The notes: a model not told the origin generated them from the sequence alone. 19,153 nt of DNA from Flavobacteriales bacterium (GCA_018664745.1 JABJNS010000166.1:1-19153), one strand, 5' to 3'. Numbered from the stretch's first letter, positions 1-8,117 are shown. Made by a program: numbers and translations.

Positions 1-1525
1 CGGATAAGCAATCGTCAAAAATAAAGAGATTAGGGTTTTTGTAAAAGGTACGAGCAATGGCTAGTCTTTGTCTTTGTCCTCCTGATAATTGCACTCCTCT
101 TTCGCCAATAATAGTGTCAAATCCATCTTTAAAGCTGGTTATTTCATCAAGAATATCTGCTTTTTTTGCAGCTGCTATTATTTTATCTTCATCTGTTGTG
201 TCGCTAGAAAAAGCAATGTTTTCTCTTACCGTTCCTGAAAACAGATACCCATCTTGAGGTATGTAGCCAATGGCAGTTCTTAGGCTGTTCAGGTTCAGGT
301 TTTCAATTTTAGTATCCCCAAATTTAATGCTTCCTGTTGTACTATCGTATAGGCGGCATACTAGGTTAGCAATAGTTGATTTTCCACTACCTGTCTTTCC
401 AAAAATACCAATTGTTTCCCCTTCTTTTATGCTAAAGTTTAAGTTCTTTAATGCTTCTATTTTAGTGTCATCATAGGTGAAACTAACATTATTAAATTCA
501 ATATTTCCTTTTATTGGAGTGTGTTCAGCAGTATTATTTTCAATCTCTGTTTTAAGGAGTAAAAAGTCGTTTATCCTTTCTTGTGATGCTGCTGCTCTTT
601 GTACTAAGGAGGTAATCCAGCCTACTGATGCTACAGGCCAAGCTAACATATTTACATAGATGATAAACTCGGCAATATTACCTGTGCTTATATTTCCTTT
701 AAAGCTTTCCAGCCCTCCAATATATACGGTTAGTACTGTGCTGAATCCTATCATTGTTATGATTAGGGGAAAAAATAAGGCTTCAATTTTCACCAATTCA
801 AGCTGTCGTTTTGTGTACATTTTACAACTATTAAAAAATACTTGTAATGCATTTTCTTCATTACTAAAGGCCTTTACAATTTTTACTCCTGAAAAGGTTT
901 CTTGTGTAATTGTAGTAATGTTGGATAGTTGTGCTTGTACTTTTTCACTTCTTTTGTTCATGGTACTGCTTACAAAATAAACTGCAATTGCCAGTATGGG
1001 TAGGGGCAGTAGTACATAGGTAGTTAGGGTAGTGCTGATACTTATCATTTTTCCAATTACTAAAAAGAATAGAATTACAATATTTATAGCGTACATCAGG
1101 GCAGGGCCCAAATACATTCTTACTCTACTTACATCTTCTGATATCCTATTCATTAAATCCCCAGTTTTGTTTTGTTTGTAAAACGAGATGCTTAAGGCTT
1201 GGTATTGTTGGTATATTTCATTCTTTAAGTCATATTCTATCTTTCTGCTCATTACAATAATTGTTTGCCTCATAAAGTACATGAAAACACCTTTAAGTAG
1301 GGCAAATAATACAATTAGACTTCCGTATTTCAACAAGATGCTACTTGTGTTAGTATTTGAGTTGTCTTCCGAATTCATACTTAAAATAACTGCATCAAAG
1401 GCTTCTCTTACAAATTCAGCAGGGTATAGTGCAAACAGATTAGCAATAATGATTAAGACAGAACCTAAACCTAGTAAAATTCGGTATTTCCAGAAAAATT
1501 TATTAAGGTATTGTAGGTGTTTCAT
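1..1525 (-). CDS. ABC exporter half-transporter, permease fused to ATPase (3' end beyond window)
   Basis: This is a partial gene: about 508 codons are present and the C-terminus runs off the left edge. My translation of the minus strand gives a six-helix type-1 exporter membrane domain (roughly residues 15-310) followed by an ATP-binding domain. Walker A (GKTGSGKST) lies near 381-410, the signature LSGGQRQR near 70-95, and the Walker B segment LFIFDD at the very edge, followed by CLS. The architecture is that of MsbA/MdlB/BmrA-like exporters of lipids, drugs or peptides; the substrate cannot be told. The residue after the Walker B aspartate is Asp instead of the usual catalytic Glu, as in the degenerate sites of heterodimeric exporters, so a partner subunit is possible, but none is visible here. 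The ATG at 1525-1523 is the natural start. A promoter-like box lies about 30 bases upstream. The gene is divergent from the dehydrogenase at 1653. Confidence 0.93.
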   Translation of the reverse strand, partial: MKHLQYLNKFFWKYRILLGLGSVLIIIANLFALYPAEFVREAFDAVILSMNSEDNSNTNTSSILLKYGSLIVLFALLKGVFMYFMRQTIIVMSRKIEYDLKNEIYQQYQALSISFYKQNKTGDLMNRISEDVSRVRMYLGPALMYAINIVILFFLVIGKMISISTTLTTYVLLPLPILAIAVYFVSSTMNKRSEKVQAQLSNITTITQETFSGVKIVKAFSNEENALQVFFNSCKMYTKRQLELVKIEALFFPLIITMIGFSTVLTVYIGGLESFKGNISTGNIAEFIIYVNMLAWPVASVGWITSLVQRAAASQERINDFLLLKTEIENNTAEHTPIKGNIEFNNVSFTYDDTKIEALKNLNFSIKEGETIGIFGKTGSGKSTIANLVCRLYDSTTGSIKFGDTKIENLNLNSLRTAIGYIPQDGYLFSGTVRENIAFSSDTTDEDKIIAAAKKADILDEITSFKDGFDTIIGERGVQLSGGQRQRLAIARTFYKNPNLFIFDDCLS

Positions 1526-1554
1526 TAATTGATTAGGGTCTTTAATTGAAAAGC

Positions 1555-1562
1555 CAAAAATA
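1555..1562 (-). promoter_or_regulatory. Candidate Bacteroidota -7 box for the ABC transporter gene
   Basis: On the minus strand this reads TATTTTTG, a full match to the TAnnTTTG -7 element known from Bacteroides and Flavobacterium. It lies 29 bases upstream of the ATG at 1525, giving a predicted leader of about 25 bases. I see no clear TTTG -33 partner. The 127-base divergent gap 1526-1652 must hold the start signals for both flanking genes. Confidence 0.45.
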
Positions 1563-1652
1563 ATAAGTAAATTCGCGCCCCATTTAAAAATGAGCAGAAA
1601 TTAATTTTTAAAAGAGGAATATCTGATTAAATAACTTAATTTAACAAGAGAA

Positions 1653-2744
1653 ATGTCAACAGTAACAACAGAAACAAAGCCAACAAACGATTGTTTAGTG
1701 TTAAGTAAAATGAGTTTAATGGGGCACGAACAAGTTGTTTTTTGCCATGATAACGAAACAGGATTAAAAGCAATTATTGCTATACACGATACTACTTTAG
1801 GGCCTGCACTTGGAGGTACCCGTATGTGGAATTATGAAAATGAAGCGCAAGCAGTACAAGATGTGTTGCGTTTATCAAGAGGAATGTCCTTTAAAGCAGC
1901 TATTTCTGGTTTAGAACTAGGAGGAGGTAAAGCAGTTATTATTGGTGATGCAACTACTGAAAAAACAGAAGCCTTAATGCGTAAGTTTGGTTCTTTTGTT
2001 GATAGCTTAGGTGGTAAGTATATTACTGCTGAAGATGTAGGAATGAGTACTAAGGATATGGAGTATGTGCGTATGGAAACTAAGCATGTTACTGGTATTC
2101 CTGAAAGCATGGGAGGTAGTGGTGATCCTTCACCAGTTACTGCTTTTGGAGTATATATGGGAATGAAAGCTGCTGCAAAATACAAGTGGGGAAGTGATAA
2201 CTTAGATGGTAAAACTGTACTTGTACAAGGTATTGGTCATGTAGGGGAGAACTTAGTTAAACACTTAACTGAAGAAGGAGCTAAGGTTATCATTAATGAT
2301 ATTAACGAAACAAGATTAGCTGAACTTGCTGGTCAGTATGGTGCTACAATTGTAATGGGAGATGCTATTTATGATTTAGATATTGATATTTATGCGCCAT
2401 GTGCTTTAGGTGCTACTGTTAATCCTGATACTATTGCTCGTTTAAAATGTGAAATTATTGCTGGTGCTGCCAACAATCAATTAGCTGATGAGGATAGAGA
2501 CGGACAATTATGTTCAGATAAAGGGATTGTTTATGCTCCTGATTTTTTAATTAATGCTGGTGGATTAATTAATGTTTATTCTGAAATTAAAGGGTATGAT
2601 AGAGAACATGCTATTAACCAAACTAGAGCAATTTACGATACTACATTGGAGATTTTAAAGAAAGCTGAATTAGATGAAATTACAACTCATGCTGCTGCTT
2701 TAGAGATTGCTGAACAAAGAATTAACGATAGAAAAAACGCATAA
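1653..2744 (+). CDS. Leucine/valine-type amino acid dehydrogenase (Glu/Leu/Phe/Val family)
   Basis: Predicted cytosolic NAD-dependent oxidative deaminase of branched-chain amino acids (L-leucine to 4-methyl-2-oxopentanoate plus ammonia, reversible). The length of 363 aa is normal for leucine dehydrogenases. The N-terminal dimerisation/substrate domain carries GGTRMW (54-59), Lys81 in MSFKAA and the catalytic Lys93 in the glycine-rich ELGGGKAVI. Asp128 in TAEDVG matches the catalytic aspartate of bacillar leucine dehydrogenase, with the same spacing from the lysine. The dinucleotide fold has GQGIGHVG with glycines 193, 195 and 198. The conserved AGAANNQLAD follows, at about 270-280. Substrate preference among Leu, Val and Ile cannot be read from sequence with certainty. 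The ATG at 1653 lacks a real Shine-Dalgarno, as is usual in this phylum. nusB begins only 5 bases after the stop, so both may be cotranscribed. Confidence 0.9.
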   Translation: MSTVTTETKPTNDCLVLSKMSLMGHEQVVFCHDNETGLKAIIAIHDTTLGPALGGTRMWNYENEAQAVQDVLRLSRGMSFKAAISGLELGGGKAVIIGDATTEKTEALMRKFGSFVDSLGGKYITAEDVGMSTKDMEYVRMETKHVTGIPESMGGSGDPSPVTAFGVYMGMKAAAKYKWGSDNLDGKTVLVQGIGHVGENLVKHLTEEGAKVIINDINETRLAELAGQYGATIVMGDAIYDLDIDIYAPCALGATVNPDTIARLKCEIIAGAANNQLADEDRDGQLCSDKGIVYAPDFLINAGGLINVYSEIKGYDREHAINQTRAIYDTTLEILKKAELDEITTHAAALEIAEQRINDRKNA

Positions 2745-2749
2745 TTTAG

Positions 2750-3679
2750 ATGCTTAGCAGAAGACATATCAGGTTAAAAGTAATGCAATCTTTGTATTCT
2801 TACTTTTCGGCAAAGGAGGATAACATGCCAGTTGCTGAGCGTGCAATGCTCAAACATATTAATGAGGTGACAGAACTTAATTTAGTGATTGTTGCGTTAT
2901 TGATTGAACTAGTAAAGCATGCTGATAGTTTTTATGAAGAAGGAAAGAAAAAACACTTACCTACTGCAGCAGATTTAAATCCTAACAGAAGGTTTGTTGA
3001 AAATGAATTAATTGCTTTGATCCGTGAGGATAAGGCATTAATGGATAGAGTAAGTCGGGTGTCAGGAATTTGGTTGAAGAATGACCATGATATTGTAAGA
3101 AAATTGTTTGTTGAATTACATAAATCAGAACAATATACTAAATATGTTGCTTCTGAAGATCAAGGAATTGATGTTGACCAAAGGTTTATTGTAAATGCAT
3201 TGAATGATATTATTTTAAACAATGAATTGGTTCATCATATTTTAGAAGAAAGAAGTATTTACTGGACAGATGATTTGCCATTTGTCGCTACTATAATAAT
3301 GGGGCAAATTAAGTCACAAAAAAGTATGAATCCTACTTCAGTTTTTAAAGATGATTCAGATGAAAAGTTTGCATTAAAATTATTCCGAAACACGATAAAT
3401 AACAATAAAGAATATGAAGATATAATTGTAAAATTTTCAAAAAACTGGGAATTGGAGCGTATCGCAATTATGGATCAATTATTCTTAAAGATGGCTTTTG
3501 CTGAAATTCTTTCAATGGAAGATTTGCCTGTAAAAGTATCTATGAACGAGTATATTGAGATTTCAAAATATTATGGTGCTGCAAAAAGTAAATTGTTTGT
3601 AAACGGTTTATTAGATAATGTTGTGAAGACTTATACTCGTGAAGGTAAAATTAAAAAGATGGGTAGAGGATTAGTCTAA
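2750..3679 (+). CDS. nusB: Transcription antitermination factor NusB, long Bacteroidota form
   Basis: NusB binds boxA RNA with NusE (S10) and takes part in rRNA antitermination complexes. The opening MLSRRHIRLKVMQSLYSY is the typical NusB start (RR..R..a.q.LY). The C-terminal part has the family signature: W..ERIAIMDQL near 228-240, LPVKVSMNEYIEISKYYG, then FVNGLLDNVVK near 283-293. At 309 aa the protein is about twice the usual 130-160 aa; the extra length lies between the N-terminal helix and the C-terminal half and is, as far as I recall, typical of Bacteroidota NusB. It is followed closely by the DUF1573 lipoprotein, yajC and a YbbR gene, an order I associate with this phylum. Confidence 0.93.
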   Translation: MLSRRHIRLKVMQSLYSYFSAKEDNMPVAERAMLKHINEVTELNLVIVALLIELVKHADSFYEEGKKKHLPTAADLNPNRRFVENELIALIREDKALMDRVSRVSGIWLKNDHDIVRKLFVELHKSEQYTKYVASEDQGIDVDQRFIVNALNDIILNNELVHHILEERSIYWTDDLPFVATIIMGQIKSQKSMNPTSVFKDDSDEKFALKLFRNTINNNKEYEDIIVKFSKNWELERIAIMDQLFLKMAFAEILSMEDLPVKVSMNEYIEISKYYGAAKSKLFVNGLLDNVVKTYTREGKIKKMGRGLV

Positions 3680-3712
3680 AAAAAATAATTAGTTTTGAAA
3701 TCAAAAATTCCA

Positions 3713-4165
3713 ATGAAGCAATTTCTTTTATTATCACTTTTATCCTTTGCAATAGCTTGTACTACATCATCAGATGAAAAGGCAATAAAAGCTGATTTAG
3801 TGGCAAGTCCACTTACAGCAAATCAATCAGCTGTTACAGTTGAAACTCCACAAATTGAGATGTTAGAAACTAGTTTTGATTTTGGTGAGATGCAACAAGG
3901 TGAATCTGTTACACATGACTTTGTTTTAAAAAATATTGGTGAGGCTGACCTAATTATTAGTGCTGCCAAAGGTAGTTGTGGTTGTACTGTGCCTGAGTGG
4001 CCTAAAACACCAGTTTCAAAAGGAGAGGAGGCTACAATTAAAGTTACCTTTAATAGTGCAGGAAAATCAGGAAAACAAAGTAAAACGGTTACTCTAGTAA
4101 CAAATGCAATACCAAATACTAAAGTATTAACTATAAATGGGAATATAATTATTCCTGAAAAATAA
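3713..4165 (+). CDS. DUF1573 domain lipoprotein
   Basis: Predicted envelope lipoprotein of unknown function, 150 aa from the ATG at 3713. The N-terminus MKQFLLLSLLSFAIAC is a compact signal peptide with a lipobox-like AIA-C; Cys16 would be lipidated. The mature part carries a DUF1573 domain (an Ig-like, ASH/MSP-related fold): TSFDFGEMQQGESVTHDF, then the hallmark KGSCGCTVPEWP, then TIKVTFNSAGKSGKQSKTV. A TTG at 3695 in the same frame would add six residues (MKSKIP) and stay only 15 bases from the nusB stop. I prefer the ATG because it gives a standard lipoprotein leader, but the TTG is a genuine alternative. The gene sits between nusB and yajC. The DUF1573 role is not established; the position next to yajC is compatible with envelope biogenesis but does not prove it. 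Confidence 0.88.
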   Translation: MKQFLLLSLLSFAIACTTSSDEKAIKADLVASPLTANQSAVTVETPQIEMLETSFDFGEMQQGESVTHDFVLKNIGEADLIISAAKGSCGCTVPEWPKTPVSKGEEATIKVTFNSAGKSGKQSKTVTLVTNAIPNTKVLTINGNIIIPEK

Positions 4166-4169
4166 TATT

Positions 4170-4466
4170 ATGATTTTATTACAAGCAGCTGGTTCAGGAA
4201 CTTCTTCATTAATTATGTTCGGTATGATTTTTGCCGTAATGTACTTCTTTATGATTCGTCCGCAAATCAAAAAACAAAAGAAAGAGCGTGAATACCGTTC
4301 GGGATTACAAAAAGGAGATGATGTTGTTACTATAGGTGGTATTTATGGTAAAATCACTGATGTAAAAGAAGATGCTTTTATAATTGAAGTGCATGGCGGT
4401 ACAAAGCTAAAAGTTGCTAAAACTGCTGTATCAATGACGGGAGATACTGGTATAGAACAAAAATAA
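4170..4466 (+). CDS. yajC: Preprotein translocase accessory subunit YajC
   Basis: YajC is a small inner-membrane partner of SecDF in the Sec export machinery. The 98-aa product has the family layout: a short periplasmic N-terminus, one transmembrane helix (about residues 12-30, SLIMFGMIFAVMYFFMIRP), the diagnostic FFMIRPQIKKQKK junction and a cytoplasmic domain with LQKGDDVVTIGGIYGKI. It starts 4 bases after the DUF1573 stop, and its own stop codon overlaps the start of the YbbR gene by one base (TAATG at 4464-4468), consistent with coupled translation. secDF is not in the window. Confidence 0.95.
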   Translation: MILLQAAGSGTSSLIMFGMIFAVMYFFMIRPQIKKQKKEREYRSGLQKGDDVVTIGGIYGKITDVKEDAFIIEVHGGTKLKVAKTAVSMTGDTGIEQK

Positions 4467-5449
4467 TGTTTAGTAACTTAAAAAACAGAATAGTAAGTTT
4501 TTTTAAGTCAGAAACAAATAATAAAAAGCTAAGTACTTACGCTTTATTTCTTTTTATTTCATTTTCATTTTGGTTTTTAAGCATGTTGTCAAAACAACAT
4601 GAAACAACACTAAGAGTCCCACTTACCTATATTAACTTCCCTGCTGATAAAGTGCTGGTTTCTACTCCTACTTCATTTATTGAGGTTAGAGTAAAAGCTC
4701 CTGGCTTTTCTATTTTGTTTTATAACTTATTTAATTTTGAAAAATTAAATATGGATATCCAGCAAGCAAATACTAAACCTAAAAAAGGAGGAAGTGAAGT
4801 GTTTTGGTTGATGAATGCTAAGCGAAAAGATATTGCTGAGGTTTTATCTTCATCTATGGAGTTGATAGCCATTAATCCTGAAAAATTAAGTATTCCTTTT
4901 AGTAATAAAGCCAAAAAGAAAGTAGCTATTAAGCTGAATCAATCCATTGGTTTAAAGCCTGAAATTTGGTTTGCTAAACCACTTACTTTAATTCCTGATA
5001 GTGTTATGATTTATGGAGAACAGGAAAGATTAGAAGCAATAACTTTTATTGAAACAGATGAGTTAGTATTAACTGATGTTTCTGAAAATGAAAATCATAT
5101 TGTTGGAATTACTCTCCCTGATGACTTACAATGTAAAGTAGAGAAAATTGAAATTATAATTGAGGTTGAGCCTTTTGTTGAACAAATGTTAAAATATAAG
5201 GTAGAAGTAGATAATCTGAAAAAGGGATATTCTATAAAACTGTTTCCTGAAGTAGTACAAGTAACGCTTAGGGCTCCAAAAGATAAATACAGTATGCTTC
5301 AAACAGATTTTTTAAATCTTAGTGTAGATGCTAGTTTAATTGATTCTGAAAAAACAACTTTAACAGTTGAGGTGGAAAACCTACCTTCCTATATTCAGTT
5401 ACAAAGGGTGTACCCCTCAAGATTGGAGTATTTACTTATTAAGGAGTAA
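4466..5449 (+). CDS. YbbR-like domain protein, single-pass membrane anchor
   Basis: A 327-aa protein with one N-terminal transmembrane helix (about residues 23-41) and a large extracytoplasmic part containing beta-rich YbbR-like repeats; segments such as TYINFPADKVLVSTPTSFIEVRVKAPG near 55-80 and VEVDNLKKGYSIKLFPEVVQVTLRAPK in the last third look like repeat units. In Firmicutes the related CdaR regulates the diadenylate cyclase CdaA; no cyclase gene is in this window, so that role should not be transferred. The start overlaps the yajC stop by one base. The stop (TAA, 5447-5449) directly abuts the stop of the convergent EEP gene. In Bacteroidota as I remember them, coaE usually follows this gene; here it does not. 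Confidence 0.82.
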   Translation: MFSNLKNRIVSFFKSETNNKKLSTYALFLFISFSFWFLSMLSKQHETTLRVPLTYINFPADKVLVSTPTSFIEVRVKAPGFSILFYNLFNFEKLNMDIQQANTKPKKGGSEVFWLMNAKRKDIAEVLSSSMELIAINPEKLSIPFSNKAKKKVAIKLNQSIGLKPEIWFAKPLTLIPDSVMIYGEQERLEAITFIETDELVLTDVSENENHIVGITLPDDLQCKVEKIEIIIEVEPFVEQMLKYKVEVDNLKKGYSIKLFPEVVQVTLRAPKDKYSMLQTDFLNLSVDASLIDSEKTTLTVEVENLPSYIQLQRVYPSRLEYLLIKE

Positions 5450-5458
5450 TTATTCCTT
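5441..5458. terminator. Candidate bidirectional terminator over two abutting stop codons
   Basis: AAGGAGTAATTATTCCTT is a near-perfect palindrome (one G/T pair) centred exactly between the plus-strand stop (5447-5449) and the minus-strand stop (5450-5452). In RNA either strand can form a 7-bp stem with a short AU loop. A T-rich stretch follows on the plus side. The stem is AT-rich and weak, so termination strength is uncertain. Confidence 0.4.
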
Positions 5459-6499
5459 TATTTCAACCTCACAGCTCACGGCATAATGGTCGGATAATTC
5501 TTCCTTGTGTTTGGTGTAATTAAAACTATTGAATTTTTCGTTATGCAAAATATAATCAATGCGTAAAGCAGGAATTTTCACAAAACTTTGTCCTATTCCT
5601 TTCCCTGATTCTTTAAAGGCATCTTTCAAGTCGCTACTAATGGTGTTGTAAGAGAATGAAAGTGGTGTATCATTAAAATCACCACATAAAATAATTGGGT
5701 AGGGTGAACTTTGCATATGCTCCTTAATTACTTCAGCTTCTTCAGCTCGTTTCTTATAGCTGATTTTCATTCTTGATACTATTCCGTGTATACCTTTTTT
5801 TAGTGTCTCTTTTTGTGGGTTTTGCAAAAATGAATAATCACTATTTTTAAACCAATTGGAGGCCAAATGCACATTGTAAACGCGTATTGTATCTGTGCTT
5901 ATAAGTAGGTCGGAATATATACAAGTGTTATTCATACGCTCTCCTTTTATGCTTACTGTCGCTTTATTTATTTGAGGGTAGCTGCTATAAATAGCCATGT
6001 GCCATTGGTTTTTTTTGCTTTGTAATCCTATGTGGCGATACTTGTAATTTAAGTTTGGAATTTCATCTGGTGTATAAAACTCTTGTATGCAAAGTATGTC
6101 AGCCTTCTCACTTTTTAAAAAACTAATTATTTCTGATTTTATATCAGGTTTTGGTATCCATCCATAACGATTGAAAAGGCGTACATTGTAGGATAGTATT
6201 TTAATGCTGTCAGCACTATTACTAGTAGTAGGTTGTGTTCCAAAAAACAGTCCTATAAATTGTAATCCGATTAGTAGGAAAATCACATTTGCCCATAATT
6301 GTTTTTTAAACCCAACAATCCAGTAAATGAGAAACAAACTATTTATGATATAAAAAACAGGAAATAACAAGCCAAAAAATGAAATAGGCCAAAAAATAGT
6401 AGGGCTTATATAAGGAGATAGATAGGAGAGAAGGAGTAATAGTAAACAAACAGAGTTTATTAGGTAAAGTAGCTTATTTATTAATGAAAGGCCTTTCAT
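5450..6499 (-). CDS. Membrane-anchored endonuclease/exonuclease/phosphatase (EEP) family protein
   Basis: A 349-aa protein with three predicted N-terminal transmembrane helices (about 11-29, 40-60, 68-86) followed by an EEP-superfamily metal-dependent hydrolase domain. Visible motifs are ILSYNVRLFN (Asn105), the metal-binding Glu140 in ILCIQE, VYNVHLASN in the middle, ILCGDFNDTP, RIDYILHN and the C-terminal SDHYAV, which together match the DNase I/exonuclease III fold. The substrate could be nucleic acid, a phospholipid or an inositol phosphate; sequence does not decide. It is the last gene of the mutL unit: its ATG (6499-6497) lies one base after the rhomboid 2 stop. The start codon is inside an 18-bp palindrome. 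Confidence 0.88.
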   Translation of the reverse strand: MKGLSLINKLLYLINSVCLLLLLLSYLSPYISPTIFWPISFFGLLFPVFYIINSLFLIYWIVGFKKQLWANVIFLLIGLQFIGLFFGTQPTTSNSADSIKILSYNVRLFNRYGWIPKPDIKSEIISFLKSEKADILCIQEFYTPDEIPNLNYKYRHIGLQSKKNQWHMAIYSSYPQINKATVSIKGERMNNTCIYSDLLISTDTIRVYNVHLASNWFKNSDYSFLQNPQKETLKKGIHGIVSRMKISYKKRAEEAEVIKEHMQSSPYPIILCGDFNDTPLSFSYNTISSDLKDAFKESGKGIGQSFVKIPALRIDYILHNEKFNSFNYTKHKEELSDHYAVSCEVEIKE

Positions 6500-6500
6500 T
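6483..6500. repeat. 18-bp perfect palindrome across the EEP gene start codon
   Basis: AATGAAAGGCCTTTCATT is its own reverse complement. It contains the EEP start codon and therefore an ATG on each strand. In the EEP mRNA it can fold into a 7-bp stem with a GGCC loop that pairs the start codon. Only the minus-strand ATG opens a convincing gene; the plus-strand frame (6484-6729) is an antisense shadow of rhomboid 2. Confidence 0.75.
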
Positions 6501-7379
6501 TTATTTTTTGCTGGCAGAGAATAAAGTTGCTTTTTCTTCTTTACTTAAACTTTCGTATCCTGATTTTGATATTTTTTCTAACACCAAGTCAACTGCTTTT
6601 TGTTGTGCTGATTTTTCAGTATTGAATTGTTTATCGCTTTTTGGGCGTTTGTGTACAGTTTTGAGTTTATTTTTGGGTTTAAACAAATTACTTAGATTAT
6701 TCATCCACTTTGTAAACCCTACTGAATAGTCATTTCCTTTTTGCAATTGTTTAATATAAATATAGCCAAATAAAGCGCCACCCAAATGCGCAATATGCCC
6801 ACCTGCATTTCCTTTAGGAATACTAATTATATCAAGTACTACACTAAAAATAGCAATATGTTTTAGTTTTACAATTCCTATAAAAGGAAAGCGAACGCTA
6901 TAGTTTGGTGAGTAAGTAGCAATGGCAACTACAATAGCTAATACTGCTGCTGATGCACCTAAGGCTTGCGCATTTTGAGTATATATTGTTAATGCAGGAA
7001 TATAATTATATGCAATAATAAAAATGATTCCTCCTGAGATTCCTCCTAGTATATAGGTGCTTAAGAGCTGTTTTGGGTTTAGGTATTGTAAGAATATCTT
7101 CCCTGCAAAGTGCAGCCAAACCATATTAAAAAGTAAATGTAAAAAGCCATTATGCAAAAACATATAAGTAATAAATGCCCAAGGTTGGTTAAGCAGCTTA
7201 CTGTTTTCGGCAGGTAAATACAATTTACTTAATATAGAGGATAGATCAAACTGAAGCATGAAAGAAAATACGCCTAGAATGCTAAAAATTAAAAACACAC
7301 CTACATTTATATAGATGAGTTTATTCAGGATAGTTCCTTTTTTGAATTCTTGTTTTAGGTTATTTAAAATACTATCCAT
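6501..7379 (-). CDS. Rhomboid-family intramembrane serine protease 2, with cytoplasmic tail
   Basis: A 292-aa rhomboid with at least six predicted transmembrane helices in residues 20-210. HLLFNMVW (81-88) is the helix-2 motif. The catalytic serine would be Ser143 in GASAAV, a GxSA variant of the usual GASG, and the catalytic histidine His198 in HIAHLGG. A hydrophilic tail of about 80 residues ends with SKSGYESLSKEEKATLF, a motif I associate with a short domain (DUF6576, from memory) found on Bacteroidota rhomboids. I chose the ATG at 7379 instead of an upstream in-frame ATG at 7409: at 7379 the stop of rhomboid 1 and this start form TAATG, a one-base overlap typical of coupled translation, and the extra ten residues add nothing recognisable. 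Substrates are unknown. Confidence 0.88.
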   Translation of the reverse strand: MDSILNNLKQEFKKGTILNKLIYINVGVFLIFSILGVFSFMLQFDLSSILSKLYLPAENSKLLNQPWAFITYMFLHNGFLHLLFNMVWLHFAGKIFLQYLNPKQLLSTYILGGISGGIIFIIAYNYIPALTIYTQNAQALGASAAVLAIVVAIATYSPNYSVRFPFIGIVKLKHIAIFSVVLDIISIPKGNAGGHIAHLGGALFGYIYIKQLQKGNDYSVGFTKWMNNLSNLFKPKNKLKTVHKRPKSDKQFNTEKSAQQKAVDLVLEKISKSGYESLSKEEKATLFSASKK

Positions 7380-8116
7380 TAATAAAATTGTGTATTGTTT
7401 TTCTGCCAATATTTAAGAATGATAAAGCCAAAGAGCATTCCGCCTAAATGCGCAAAGTGAGCTACATTGTCAGCAGGGTTATTGCTTATCCCTGCATATA
7501 ATTCCATTATTCCATAAAGGATGACAAAGTATTTCGCTTTTATAGGAATTGCAAAATAAATATAAAGTAATGTATTAGGGAAAAGCATTCCAAAAGCTAA
7601 AAGGATACCAAATACAGCTCCTGAAGCCCCTACAGTTGGGGTGTTAATCAGTAAATTTAGTTTCCCCATCATTGGGTGGGTATAATTCTGGAAGTTGTCT
7701 AGAAGTCCTCCGCCATTTTCTAATAAGATACTTAAATCATTTGGGTTAAGTTGACTTTGTAAACTCATTATTTCGTATTGGCAAACTGCCAAATGAACAA
7801 AGGCTGCACCAATTCCTGTTATCATGTAATAAGTTAAGAATCGCTTTGCTCCCCATACATTTTCTAATATTTTCCCAAACATCCAAAGGGCAAACATATT
7901 AAACAGTAAATGTGTTGGGCTTCCATGCATAAAAAAGTGAGTAATTAACTGGTGGGGCATAAAATCCTCCGACTGAAACTGATGTAATGCAAACCATTTT
8001 GTAAAATCTATTCCATAGCTTTCTAAAGAAATAGTTGCTAAAAAAAACAAACCATTAATAATCAGTAGATTTTTAACTACTTCTGGTAATTGGCTAAAAC
8101 TGGATGGTCTGTACAT
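7379..8116 (-). CDS. Rhomboid-family intramembrane serine protease 1
   Basis: A 245-aa polytopic inner-membrane protease. It has the complete rhomboid set: HLLFNMFALWMFG (69-81), the catalytic Ser165 in GASGAVFG (163-170) and the catalytic His223 in AHFAHLGG. A hydrophilic loop of about 45 residues (roughly 115-160) separates the second and third core segments. It begins one base after the mutL stop and shares one base with the start of rhomboid 2. The two rhomboids are clearly diverged paralogues, not a recent duplication: loops, tails and the residue after the catalytic serine differ. Its role next to mutL is probably positional conservation, not mechanistic. Confidence 0.92.
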   Translation of the reverse strand: MYRPSSFSQLPEVVKNLLIINGLFFLATISLESYGIDFTKWFALHQFQSEDFMPHQLITHFFMHGSPTHLLFNMFALWMFGKILENVWGAKRFLTYYMITGIGAAFVHLAVCQYEIMSLQSQLNPNDLSILLENGGGLLDNFQNYTHPMMGKLNLLINTPTVGASGAVFGILLAFGMLFPNTLLYIYFAIPIKAKYFVILYGIMELYAGISNNPADNVAHFAHLGGMLFGFIILKYWQKNNTQFY

Positions 8117-8117
8117 G

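Noticed and set aside
57..1532. Plus-strand open frames of 60-114 codons inside 1-1525
   Set aside because: They are antisense to the ABC transporter, whose minus-strand frame carries Walker A, signature and membrane helices. The plus-strand peptides show no motif.
6484..6729. 81-codon plus-strand frame beginning at the palindrome
   Set aside because: Its ATG exists only because the palindrome mirrors the EEP start codon; the rest is antisense to the rhomboid 2 tail.
7380..7409. Upstream ATG at 7409 as the start of rhomboid 2
   Set aside because: It would overlap rhomboid 1 by 31 bases, while the ATG at 7379 forms a TAATG junction and begins a normal cytoplasmic N-terminus.
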